Positions 16,263-26,040 of a DNA stretch of 64,000 bases are shown here, piece by piece. The notes beneath the pieces are model-generated. The model had not been told where the DNA came from, did not search any database, and saw only the letters and a program-made list of their open reading frames with translations. The position numbers were made by a program, and so were the translations under genes. The first letter of the stretch is position 1. Every line of letters begins with the position of its first letter. The stretch is from Novosphingobium sp. NDB2Meth1 (GTDB lineage Bacteria; Pseudomonadota; Alphaproteobacteria; Sphingomonadales; Sphingomonadaceae): the NCBI RefSeq assembly GCF_900117425.1, contig NZ_FPEH01000016.1, positions 310,001 through 374,000 on the forward strand. The letters are read 5' to 3'.

Positions 16263-16913
16263 TCAATGCGTCCTCGCCTTGGCCGATGCCGTAACGGGTC
16301 GATGGGTCAGCATGTCCCGCTGATTTGCAAGCGTGGCGCGGCGAAACCAGTCTGGATCAGCGGCACGGATGGCCGTCGCTGATCGGGCATCGGGGTCAAA
16401 TCGCAAGATGACCAGCGCCGGGGCGCTCCGCTTTGCGCCGATGAAATCCTGACTGTGCTGCCGGCGCCAGCGGCGCAGCCATGTCATGGCGGGGCTCGCC
16501 AAGGCAATGGCATCATACCCCGGACGGGCGATAACAGCAATCGGCATCTCGCGCGCGATCTGCCGCCAGCCCCGCCAGCGGTGGAACTGCGCCAGATTAT
16601 CGGTCCCCATGAGCCAGATAAAGCGGCGCTTGGGGTAGCGGCGCCTGAGTTTGCGCAGCGTGTTGATGGTGTAGCGCGTCGCGAATTCGGTCTCGATGGC
16701 CGTCACCCGAATCGGTGCGCCCCTCGCGGCCTTTCGCGCCGACGCATAACGCGCTTCGAAGGGCGCCATGCCCGCGACCGGTTTGAGCACGTTGCCCGGC
16801 GACACCAGCCACCACACTTCGTCCAGCCCCAGCGCCTGCAATGCGAAAAGACTGATCCGGCGGTGCGCGCCATGTGCGGGATTGAAACTGCCGCCAAGCA
16901 GGCCGGTAAGCAC
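16263..16913 (-). CDS. nadD: Nicotinate-nucleotide adenylyltransferase
   Basis: Converts nicotinate mononucleotide and ATP to deamido-NAD in NAD synthesis. The nucleotidyltransferase signature is GLLGGSFNPAHGAHRRIS. WWLVSPGNVLKP and FIWLMGTDNLAQFHRW are also diagnostic, and the ISTTxIR-like site is replaced by DARSATAIRAAD. I place the start at the GTG at 16913, 5 bp after the proA stop. The longer ORF also begins with GTG (16955) and would overlap proA by 37 bp. nadA lies far away at 46513. Confidence 0.92.
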   Translation of the reverse strand: MLTGLLGGSFNPAHGAHRRISLFALQALGLDEVWWLVSPGNVLKPVAGMAPFEARYASARKAARGAPIRVTAIETEFATRYTINTLRKLRRRYPKRRFIWLMGTDNLAQFHRWRGWRQIAREMPIAVIARPGYDAIALASPAMTWLRRWRRQHSQDFIGAKRSAPALVILRFDPDARSATAIRAADPDWFRRATLANQRDMLTHRPVTASAKARTH

Positions 16914-16918
16914 GGGTT

Positions 16919-18229
16919 TCAGGGTCGGATCTGCCCGGAGCCGAGAACCAGCCACTTGTAGGTGGTCAAGCCTTCCAGCGCGACAGGACCGCGAGCATGA
17001 AGCCGTCCGGTCGCGATGCCGATCTCGGCGCCCAGACCGAACTCGCCGCCATCGGCAAACTGGCTGGAGGCGTTGTGAATGACGATGGCGCTATCGACTT
17101 CGGAAAGGAACCGCGCTGCGGCCGCGTCGTCGTCCGTCACGATGGCATCGGTATGGCCGGATGCGTGGCGCGCAATGTGCCCTAGTGCACCATCGAGCCC
17201 GTCAACGACGGCGACCGAGAGCACGGCGTCGAGATACTCGGTATCCCAGTCCTCTCGATCGGCAGGCTTGATCCGGGGATCGATCGCACAGGCCCGCGCA
17301 TCGCCGCGCAACTCGCAACCCGCCTCAAGCAGGGGCGCGACGAGGCCGTGCGGATCGGAAAACTGCGCATCGACCAGCAGCGTTTCCATGGCGCCGCAGA
17401 TGCCGGTCCGCCGCATCTTGGCATTCAGCGCAATCTCGCGTGCCATCGCCGGATCAGCCTGGCGGTCGATATAGGTGTGGTTGATCCCGTCGAGATGCGC
17501 GAGCACCGGAACGCGCGCATCGGCCTGAACGCGCGCAACGAGGCTCTTGCCGCCGCGGGGCACGATCATGTCGATCAAGCCGCCAGCCGCCAGCATGGCG
17601 CCGACGGCCGCGCGGTCCTGCGTGGGGATCAGTTGCACGACTTCGGCGGGGATGCCTCCCGCAGTCAGGCCTTCGACAAATGCCGCGTGGATTGCGCGGT
17701 TGGAGCGCGCTGCCTCACTGCCGCCCCGCAGCAGCGCGGCATTTCCTGAAGCGACGCAAAGCGCTGCGGCATCGGCAGTAACGTTTGGTCGGCTTTCGTA
17801 GATAATGCCGATCAAGCCGATGGGCACACGCACGCGGCGAAGGACCATTCCGTTGGGTCGCCGCGTCTCATCAATGACGCGCCCGACAGGATCATCCAGC
17901 CCGGCCACTTGCTCCACGGCAGCGGCCATGGCGTCGATCCGTGCAGCATCAAGCCGCAACCGGTCAACCATCGCGGCCGACAGTCCGGCCGCCTTGCCAT
18001 CGGCGACATCGCGTTCATTGGCGTCCAGGATGGCTGGTGCCGCACGTCGCAGCGCAGCGGCGCTCATCAGAAGCGCCTCGGCGCGCCGGGCAGATGGCAT
18101 GGTGGCGAGCGCCCGCTGCGCTGCACGGCCTGCGCGGGCAAGGCCTTGCACGAGGGCCGGCGCATCGATCAAAGCTGCTTCGGATGCGGCAACATTGACG
18201 GCGGAATGGGGCGAAACGAGCGCGTTCAT
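16919..18229 (-). CDS. proA: Gamma-glutamyl phosphate reductase
   Basis: NADPH-dependent enzyme making glutamate 5-semialdehyde, the second step of proline synthesis. The 436-residue aldehyde-dehydrogenase-type protein has the catalytic cysteine in [15 protein letters not shown]. Cofactor and substrate regions include [19 protein letters not shown], the [10 protein letters not shown] stretch, and the C-terminal [20 protein letters not shown]. The partner kinase proB is not in the window. The ATG at 18229 faces a 361-bp gap containing a cluster of GANTC sites. nadD follows immediately. Confidence 0.96.
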   Translation of the reverse strand: MNALVSPHSAVNVAASEAALIDAPALVQGLARAGRAAQRALATMPSARRAEALLMSAAALRRAAPAILDANERDVADGKAAGLSAAMVDRLRLDAARIDAMAAAVEQVAGLDDPVGRVIDETRRPNGMVLRRVRVPIGLIGIIYESRPNVTADAAALCVASGNAALLRGGSEAARSNRAIHAAFVEGLTAGGIPAEVVQLIPTQDRAAVGAMLAAGGLIDMIVPRGGKSLVARVQADARVPVLAHLDGINHTYIDRQADPAMAREIALNAKMRRTGICGAMETLLVDAQFSDPHGLVAPLLEAGCELRGDARACAIDPRIKPADREDWDTEYLDAVLSVAVVDGLDGALGHIARHASGHTDAIVTDDDAAAARFLSEVDSAIVIHNASSQFADGGEFGLGAEIGIATGRLHARGPVALEGLTTYKWLVLGSGQIRP

Positions 18230-18590
18230 TCATCGCCCTTAACACCATGTACCAATGCTGTCAGCCGGATTGGCGGAGGAGCCGAGTACCAGTCGAGTCG
18301 CTTGCAATTCGTCTTAGCCAAGCGGTCTGACGACCGGGCGGCAGGTAGTCCGGTGGCAAGAGATTCGAATGTGGCACAATTCGTCGACGGAAGAGAACGA
18401 CTCGTCCTGCGCGGTGGCGACTCGATTCGACCGCGATGATCGGCGCGACTAAGCGGCTCGCTCCCACAAGACGGCATCACAGCCCATAGGGACGGGGGTC
18501 GCTATCTTACCAGTAACAACTCGGTCCAAGGCGGGCCCGCCGGAGAATGGCGGTCGTACGTCATCCCGGTGGCGAGCGCTTGTCGAACGG
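18230..18590. promoter_or_regulatory. 361-bp divergent intergenic region with five GANTC sites
   Basis: Lies between proA (minus) and an M23 peptidase gene (plus), so it must contain promoters for both directions. Five GANTC motifs, the target of the cell-cycle methyltransferase CcrM, fall at 18295, 18362, 18399, 18419 and 18424; the last two are directly adjacent. A 9-bp direct repeat CAATTCGTC occurs at 18305 and 18377, and a small hairpin CGGTC-tgac-GACCG at 18323-18336. No gene with convincing codon use is present. Regulation by methylation is inferred from motif density alone. Confidence 0.5.
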
Positions 18591-19727
18591 GTGCGCAGCT
18601 GGTTCCCGGACCGCGAATTCTTCATGCGCTCGAACGGCCATGTCCGCTTCATCCGCGTTTCCGCACAGCTGCAGATGCGGGTTGCGGGCGCCGTCGCGGG
18701 CGCCGTGCTGGTGTGGATCCTGATGATGGGCTGGATGATCATCAGCCAGGCCCTCGCCGTCTACAATCAAGCCTCGCTTCTGGAGCGCGAAGCCGCCGTC
18801 GCAACTGCGGAGAGCCGGGTCGCGAAGTACCGTTCCGGGCTCGGTTCGGTCGCCAGCGATCTCGCCAAGCGGCAAGACTTCATCGAGAAGAGCGTTCAAG
18901 GGGCGATCGGACCGTTGCCGAAGACACTGCCGTCCGGCACGGTTTCAGACAGCACCGAGGAAGCGGGGAAGACGGTCCGCAAGATTTCGATGATCTTGCC
19001 CGAGGCCACCGGACTGGCGCAGGTTGAAGCCCGCCAACTCGCGTTCATCGAGGCGCTGACACGGTATGCCGATACGCGCTCGGCGCGTGCGGAGAACGCG
19101 ATGCGGCGCCTTGGCCTCAATCCGCGCGCTGTGGCGGCTGCGGACCGCAGCGCGATGGGTGGGCCACTTATTCCCTTGTTCACCGGGTCAGGCAACAAGC
19201 TCGATCCCCGCTTCGCCCGCTTTGGTGCCAGCCTTGCCCGGATGAGTGCGATGGAACAGGCGCTGGTACGCATTCCGAACACCTTGCCGGCGAGCCTGGA
19301 TTACATCTCGAGCGGGTTCGGCTACCGCGTCGATCCCTTCACCGGTGGAGGTGCGTTCCACGCTGGCCTGGATTTCCGCGGCCCTATCGGCGCCCCCATT
19401 CTCGCTGCAGCGGCTGGTACGGTGAGCTTCACCGGCGTGAAGCAGGGCTATGGCAACTGCGTGGAGATCAGCCACGGCGATGGCTTGCTGACCCGCTACG
19501 CCCATATGTCGCGGATCATGGCACGGGTCGGACAAGTCGTCGGGCCGGGCCGCATGATCGGCGCGATTGGCAGCACGGGCCGCTCTACGGGGCCCCATTT
19601 GCATTTCGAAGTGCGGATCGCCGATCGTGCGGTCGATCCGCGACCGTTTCTGGAGGCGATGCCGCATGTTTTCCAAGAAGCCAGTGCCGGGTCCGGACGC
19701 GGTCAGCCGAACGGTCGGGCAAAGTAG
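18591..19727 (+). CDS. M23 family metallopeptidase, membrane-anchored
   Basis: Zinc peptidoglycan endopeptidase with one N-terminal membrane helix (about residues 32-54), a periplasmic coiled-coil segment (about 60-175) and a C-terminal LytM domain. The zinc and catalytic residues are intact: His257 and Asp261 in GAFHAGLDF, and His336/His338 in GPHLHFEV. The start is GTG at 18591, keeping the segment SWFPDREFFMRS; ATG at 18624 is possible. The frame is open back to 18453 without any usual start codon. The bactofilin gene begins inside its 3' end, an M23-bactofilin pairing known from shape control in other bacteria. Confidence 0.9.
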   Translation: MRSWFPDREFFMRSNGHVRFIRVSAQLQMRVAGAVAGAVLVWILMMGWMIISQALAVYNQASLLEREAAVATAESRVAKYRSGLGSVASDLAKRQDFIEKSVQGAIGPLPKTLPSGTVSDSTEEAGKTVRKISMILPEATGLAQVEARQLAFIEALTRYADTRSARAENAMRRLGLNPRAVAAADRSAMGGPLIPLFTGSGNKLDPRFARFGASLARMSAMEQALVRIPNTLPASLDYISSGFGYRVDPFTGGGAFHAGLDFRGPIGAPILAAAAGTVSFTGVKQGYGNCVEISHGDGLLTRYAHMSRIMARVGQVVGPGRMIGAIGSTGRSTGPHLHFEVRIADRAVDPRPFLEAMPHVFQEASAGSGRGQPNGRAK

Positions 19728-20088
19728 CGTTATGGCAACGCCGACCTTTTCCGTTCTGGGTGCGGACCTCGCCGTGAAGGGCGACATCACGGCGAGCGCC
19801 GAACTGCACATCGACGGCCATGTCGAAGGCGACATCACCTGCTCCGGTCTTGTCCAAGGTGAATCGAGCGCCATTCACGGTGCCATCCGCGCGCAGAGCG
19901 CCCGGCTCGCCGGCACGGTCCGCGGTGCGATCGAAGTCAGCCAGCTTGTCGTGCTGAAAACGGCCCGCATCCACGGCGACGTGACTTATGACGTCCTGAC
20001 AATCGAACAGGGCGCGCATATCGACGGGCGTCTGAGCCACGGGCTCGAGCCTGCTGGCAGCGAAACAACGCTCGATCTCGCCAGCTGA
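19666..20088 (+). CDS. Bactofilin (polymer-forming cytoskeletal protein)
   Basis: Bactofilins (DUF583) assemble into nucleotide-free filaments that localise cell-wall enzymes. The 140-residue protein has a short basic N-terminal tail (MFSKKPVPGP) and a right-handed beta-helix with the repeating pattern LAVKGDITASAELHIDGHVE, GDITCSGLVQGESSAIHGAI, VRGAIEVSQLVVLKTARIHG. The ATG at 19666 is preceded by GGAGG and lies 62 nt inside the upstream M23 gene, implying translational coupling. ATG at 19732 is the fallback. A hairpin follows the stop codon. Confidence 0.92.
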   Translation: MFSKKPVPGPDAVSRTVGQSSVMATPTFSVLGADLAVKGDITASAELHIDGHVEGDITCSGLVQGESSAIHGAIRAQSARLAGTVRGAIEVSQLVVLKTARIHGDVTYDVLTIEQGAHIDGRLSHGLEPAGSETTLDLAS

Positions 20089-20090
20089 AA

Positions 20091-20119
20091 AACAAAACCC
20101 CTCCGATGAGGGAGGGGTT
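20091..20119 (-). terminator. Intrinsic terminator of trcR (may act both ways)
   Basis: AACCCCTCC at 20096-20104 pairs with GGAGGGGTT at 20111-20119 around a 6-nt loop. Read on the minus strand it is followed by TTTTGTTTTT, so it should terminate trcR transcripts. On the plus strand it lies 8 bp after the bactofilin stop codon but lacks a T-run. Confidence 0.78.
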
Positions 20120-20124
20120 CGGTT

Positions 20125-20147
20125 ACGCCAAGCCCTCAGCTTGGCGT
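20125..20147. terminator. Second perfect hairpin between bactofilin and trcR
   Basis: ACGCCAAGC at 20125-20133 pairs perfectly with GCTTGGCGT at 20139-20147 with a 5-nt loop. It abuts the trcR stop codon and lies just beyond the first hairpin, so the convergent genes are separated by a double hairpin. Confidence 0.5.
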
Positions 20148-20149
20148 GA

Positions 20150-20857
20150 TCAGCTGTCCGACAGACCTTCTGCGCGGCGTGCTTCAAGCCAAGCGGCGGC
20201 TTCGGCTTCTTGCGCGGCCTGCGAGGCAGCCTTGGCCTGCGCTTCGCGCTCGGCACGCAGCTCTTCGATCAGCGCTTCGCGGTCGCTGCCGAGGCGCAGG
20301 TTGCTCGCCGTATCATCTTCCTCGATCCCGGCGCGCTTGGCGGCCTTGGCGACCAGCGCGTCCAGCTCACGCTGCGAACACAGACCCAGCGTGACCGGGT
20401 CTTTCGGATTGATGTTGGAGATGTTCCAGTGGCTGCGATCGCGGATTGCGGCAATCGTGTTGCGCGTAGTGCCGATCAGCTTGCCGATCTGCGCATCCGA
20501 GATTTCCGGATGATGGCGCAGTATCCACGCAATGCCATCGGGCTTGTCCTGGCGCTTGGAGACCGGCGTGTAGCGCGGCCCCTTGGTGCGACTGACCGAG
20601 ATTGGCGCCTTCTGCATGCGCAGGCGATAATCGGGGTTGGCCTGCCCGCGTTCGATTTCGACCTGCGTCAGTTCGCCCGAGTGAACAGGGTCGCGCCCGG
20701 TATACTTGGCACCGGCCAGATCGTCGGCCATCGCCTGCACTTCGAGAATGTGCAGTCCGCAGAACTCGGCGATCTGTTCGAACGTCAGCGCGGTGTTGTC
20801 GACAAGCCACGACGCCGTAGCATGGGGCATCAGTGGAAAGGTGGACTGGTTGCTCAA
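20150..20857 (-). CDS. trcR: Cell-cycle transcriptional regulator TrcR (DUF1013)
   Basis: DUF1013 protein. In Caulobacter TrcR associates with RNA polymerase and supports expression of cell-cycle genes including ctrA. The family core is intact: LMPHATASWLVDNTALTFEQ, IAEFCGLHILEVQAMADD, KRQDKPDGIAWILRHHPE, then the helix-turn-helix ISDAQIGKLIGTTRNTIAAI and NISNINPKDPVTLGLCSQ. The tail from about residue 190 is a charged coiled coil (AEREAQAKAASQAAQEAEAA). The start is TTG at 20857, supported by GGAGGGG about 7 nt upstream; ATG 20830 would remove conserved residues. Confidence 0.9.
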   Translation of the reverse strand: MSNQSTFPLMPHATASWLVDNTALTFEQIAEFCGLHILEVQAMADDLAGAKYTGRDPVHSGELTQVEIERGQANPDYRLRMQKAPISVSRTKGPRYTPVSKRQDKPDGIAWILRHHPEISDAQIGKLIGTTRNTIAAIRDRSHWNISNINPKDPVTLGLCSQRELDALVAKAAKRAGIEEDDTASNLRLGSDREALIEELRAEREAQAKAASQAAQEAEAAAWLEARRAEGLSDS

Positions 20858-20889
20858 GGGGAGCCCCTCCGGACAGCGGAAACAATAAG

Positions 20890-20946
20890 GGCCGCCCCTT
20901 GCGGAGCGGCCGTCGTGCCCGCGATGTAAGCGAGAGGACCGCTTAC
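20890..20946. promoter_or_regulatory. Two inverted repeats between the quinone oxidoreductase and trcR
   Basis: GGCCGC/GCGGCC at 20890-20911 and GTAAGCG/CGCTTAC at 20926-20946 (perfect 7-bp arms, 7-nt spacer). They lie within the 117-bp space between the stop of the quinone oxidoreductase gene and the trcR start, both on the minus strand. The first may be part of the trcR leader. The second may end the upstream transcript or serve as an operator. Confidence 0.4.
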
Positions 20947-20974
20947 GGCAAGCCCATTCCCGTCGATTCGGCCG

Positions 20975-21997
20975 CTAAGGCCGCCCCGCCGCTGATTGAT
21001 CTGCGGCGAGGACTATCTTGCCGATATGTGCTCCGGCTTCCATCCGGGTGTGCGCCGCAGCAGCATCCGCGAGCGGGAAAGCCATGTCCATAACCGGCCG
21101 CAGCTGCCCATCCGCGACCAGCGGCCAGACCGTCTTGTGGATCTCGTCGGCAAGTAGGCTTTTGAATTCATTGGATCTAGGCCGAAGCGTTGAACCGGTG
21201 AGCGTAATCCTTCGGCGCATGACTTCCGCCATGTTCAATTCGGCCCGAACTCCGCCCTGGACCGCAATGGTGACATGCCGACCATCTTCGGCAAGGCACT
21301 TCAGGTTCCGTGCGACATAGTCTCCGGCGACCATGTCGAGGACAAGATGGACACCGGCACCATCGGTGATTCGGGCGACTTCCTCGACGAAATCACTGGC
21401 CTTGTAGTCGATGGCATGTGCAGCACCGAGCGCGAGCGCTGCAGCGCACTTGTCCGATCCGCCGCAAGTCACGATCACTTCGAGCCCGAAGAGCTTGCCG
21501 AGCAGGATCGCCATGGTCCCGATCCCGCTGGTGCCGCCATGGACCAGTACGCGCTCGCCCTCGCTGGCCCAGCCACGTTCGAAAACATTGTGCCAGACGG
21601 TAAACAGCGTTTCCGGAAGGGCCGCTGCCTGATCGAGCGGAAGACCTTCGGGCACAGGCAGGCACAAGGCTGCCTCGGCGACGCAGTACTCGGCATAACC
21701 GCCACCGGCGACCAGCGCACAGACCATCTGGCCGACAAACGGCGTCGTGACGCCGGTGCCCATCGCCACCACTTGCCCGGAAATCTCCAGACCCGGGATT
21801 GGCGAAGCACCCGGAGGAGGCGGGTAAAACCCTTGCCTCTGGATCACGTCGGGTCGATTCACACCGGCATAGGCAACGCGGACCAGAACCTGGCCGGGAC
21901 CCGGCACCGGCACGGCAACAGTTTCTGGTCGCAGGACCTCAGGCGCACCGGGCGAATCAAATCCCACAGCGGTCATCGTCGCTGGTACCGGCTTCAT
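20975..21997 (-). CDS. NAD(P)H-quinone oxidoreductase, zinc-free MDR family (PIG3-like)
   Basis: Medium-chain reductase of about 340 residues related to quinone oxidoreductase and PIG3. The N-terminal GroES-like domain has AYAGVNRPDVIQRQGFYPPP and GLEISGQVVAMG. The Rossmann domain has VLVHGGTSGIGTMAILLGK and the cofactor-loop GGSDKCAAALALGA. Zinc ligands of alcohol dehydrogenases are absent. I place the start at ATG 21997, with ATG 21976 as alternative; the ORF reaches to 22072. It is divergent from the DUF1192 gene. Confidence 0.9.
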   Translation of the reverse strand: MKPVPATMTAVGFDSPGAPEVLRPETVAVPVPGPGQVLVRVAYAGVNRPDVIQRQGFYPPPPGASPIPGLEISGQVVAMGTGVTTPFVGQMVCALVAGGGYAEYCVAEAALCLPVPEGLPLDQAAALPETLFTVWHNVFERGWASEGERVLVHGGTSGIGTMAILLGKLFGLEVIVTCGGSDKCAAALALGAAHAIDYKASDFVEEVARITDGAGVHLVLDMVAGDYVARNLKCLAEDGRHVTIAVQGGVRAELNMAEVMRRRITLTGSTLRPRSNEFKSLLADEIHKTVWPLVADGQLRPVMDMAFPLADAAAAHTRMEAGAHIGKIVLAADQSAAGRP

Positions 21998-22120
21998 GCC
22001 ATGCCCCCTGATGCGTTGTGGCAGCGTGGTATCAGAACGCGCCGCGAATTGGTAAACAGTTTGCTGCGCCAAGTACCTACGGAGCCGGTTGACAGCAAGG
22101 CTCTAGCAGCCACAAAGTGC

Positions 22121-22345
22121 ATGTCGATGGAACTTGATGAGCGCCCGCGCCCGAAAGGCGATCTGGCCAGCCAGCTGGCGCTGGAGTCGCTCGACAGTTA
22201 TTCGCACCACGAACTCGATGCGCGCGTCGCCTTGCTTGAAGCCGAGATCGCCCGGGTCATTGCGCATCGCGACAGGGCAGCAGCCCATCGACGCGCGGCG
22301 GAAGCGTTGTTTGGCAAGCCGTTATCACTGGACAGTGGATCATGA
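22121..22345 (+). CDS. DUF1192 small protein
   Basis: A 74-residue protein with the DUF1192 core: MELDERPRPKGDLASQLALE, then LDSYSHHELDARVALLEAEI and a helical end (ARVIAHRDRAAAHRRAAEAL). It is predicted to be mostly helical and cytoplasmic. The function is unknown. The gene lies divergent to a quinone oxidoreductase gene and upstream of clpA, with 183 bp to the latter. ATG 22121 gives the family's usual length; a second ATG follows two codons later. Confidence 0.85.
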   Translation: MSMELDERPRPKGDLASQLALESLDSYSHHELDARVALLEAEIARVIAHRDRAAAHRRAAEALFGKPLSLDSGS

Positions 22346-22528
22346 TGCCCGCCGCCCTTCACCTCGGCGGGCGGCATACCCATATTGTCAATGTGGCTGG
22401 CATCATGCCTCGCCGGATGTCCCTTTTGCGCAGCTTCGGTTTAGCCCCGGTTAAGCGCAAGCATGTTCATCTCCCGCAAGGGAATCAGCAGAGATCGGCC
22501 GCCCTGCGGTCGACGAGAAAGAAGTGCC

Positions 22529-24904
<2,376 letters not shown>

Positions 24905-24937
24905 TTCACAGGCGTTCGGAGCGGTGATTGCAACAAG

Positions 24938-24967
24938 GGGCGGAGACTTCGGGTCTCCGCCCTTTTT
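24938..24967 (+). terminator. Intrinsic terminator of clpA
   Basis: GGGCGGAGAC at 24938-24947 pairs perfectly with GTCTCCGCCC at 24953-24962 around a ttcgg loop, followed directly by TTTTT. This is a textbook rho-independent terminator 33 bp after the clpA stop. Confidence 0.95.
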
Positions 24968-25008
24968 GTCTCTGGCAACCGGAAAGCAATCACGGCATTC
25001 GTCAGGAC

Positions 25009-26013
25009 ATGGCGGGGTGTTTCACGTGGATCAAAGCGGACCCGATGGGTATCCGGATCGTGCCAGCAGACGCTTGGGTCGATCCGTCGCGCCCGGTTGA
25101 GCGGGCCCTCGTTACCCATGGGCACGCGGACCATGCCCGCGGCGGCCATGGACGAACCGTGGCAACCTCCCAGACTCTCGCCATCATGTCTGTCCGCTAT
25201 GGCGTGACCGAGGGCGCACAAATCGCCGAGTACCATGAGCCGGTCGCGATCGGGGGAGGCGTGACCGCGACCTTCCTTCCGGCAGGCCATGTACTTGGTT
25301 CGGCGCAGATCCTGCTCCAGCACGCTGGCGAGCGCGTCATCATCACTGGCGACTACAAGCGCAGCCCTGATCCCACCTGCGCCCCATTCACGGTTACGCC
25401 GTGCGATCTTTTCATCACCGAGGCGACTTTCGGGCTGCCGGTGTTTCGCCACCCGTCGATCCGCGACGAAATTGCCAAGCTTCTGGCCGCCCGCGAGGCT
25501 CACCCGGCGCGCTGCGTACTGGTCGGCGCCTACGCCCTCGGGAAGGCGCAGCGCGTGATTGCCGAGCTGCGGGCAGCAGGGTGGGATCAGCCCGTCTACC
25601 TCCATGGCGCAATGGAGACGATGTGCCATCTCTATCAGGATCTCGGCGTGGAACTGGGCGACTTGAGACCAGTGGCAGGGGTACCCAAGGCATCGTTGGC
25701 CGGGGCAATCGTGATGTGCCCGCCATCCGCGCTGAACGACCGCTGGAGCCGGCGACTGCCCGATCCTTTGACGGCGATGGCCAGCGGATGGATGCGCGTC
25801 CGCCAGCGTGTACGGCAGCGCGGGGTAGAACTGCCGCTGGTCATCTCAGACCATGCCGACTGGGACGAACTCACGACGACCATAACTGATGTGAACCCCG
25901 CCGAGACGTGGATCACGCACGGCCGCGAAGAAGCCTTGCTCCGCTGGTGCGAACTTCATCAGCGGAAAGCGCGCGCGCTCGCCCTCACCGGCTATGAGGA
26001 TGAGGATGACTAG
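25009..26013 (+). CDS. Ligase-associated DNA exonuclease (metallo-beta-lactamase fold)
   Basis: Nuclease of the MBL/beta-CASP type that is encoded beside bacterial ATP-dependent DNA ligases. The metal-binding motif is THGHADHARGG (HxHxDH); further ligands are in LPAGHVLGSAQ, VIITGDYKRSPDPT and ISDHADWDEL, and the end TWITHGREE is typical. Length is 334 residues from ATG 25009. The ORF extends back to 24928, but that part contains the clpA terminator. The ligase gene starts 27 bp downstream, so the two are an operon. The reaction is inferred from the family. Confidence 0.9.
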   Translation: MAGCFTWIKADPMGIRIVPADAWVDPSRPVERALVTHGHADHARGGHGRTVATSQTLAIMSVRYGVTEGAQIAEYHEPVAIGGGVTATFLPAGHVLGSAQILLQHAGERVIITGDYKRSPDPTCAPFTVTPCDLFITEATFGLPVFRHPSIRDEIAKLLAAREAHPARCVLVGAYALGKAQRVIAELRAAGWDQPVYLHGAMETMCHLYQDLGVELGDLRPVAGVPKASLAGAIVMCPPSALNDRWSRRLPDPLTAMASGWMRVRQRVRQRGVELPLVISDHADWDELTTTITDVNPAETWITHGREEALLRWCELHQRKARALALTGYEDEDD

Positions 26014-26040
26014 CCCGGCAACCATTTCCCAGCGGCGACG

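Noticed and set aside
18313-18372. tRNA-Gln-like D-arm (TAGCCAAGCGGT) and T-loop-like ATTCGAAT
   Set aside because: The sequences before and after form a direct repeat (CAATTCGTC) rather than complementary acceptor arms, and no anticodon stem can be drawn. Not a tRNA gene.
18261-18467. 68-codon minus-strand ORF upstream of proA
   Set aside because: Its third codon positions are only about 58% G/C, well below the neighbouring genes, and the protein resembles nothing known.
18453-18590. Upstream extension of the M23 peptidase frame
   Set aside because: The frame is open back to a TAA at 18450, but no ATG, GTG or TTG occurs before 18591, so I did not extend the gene.
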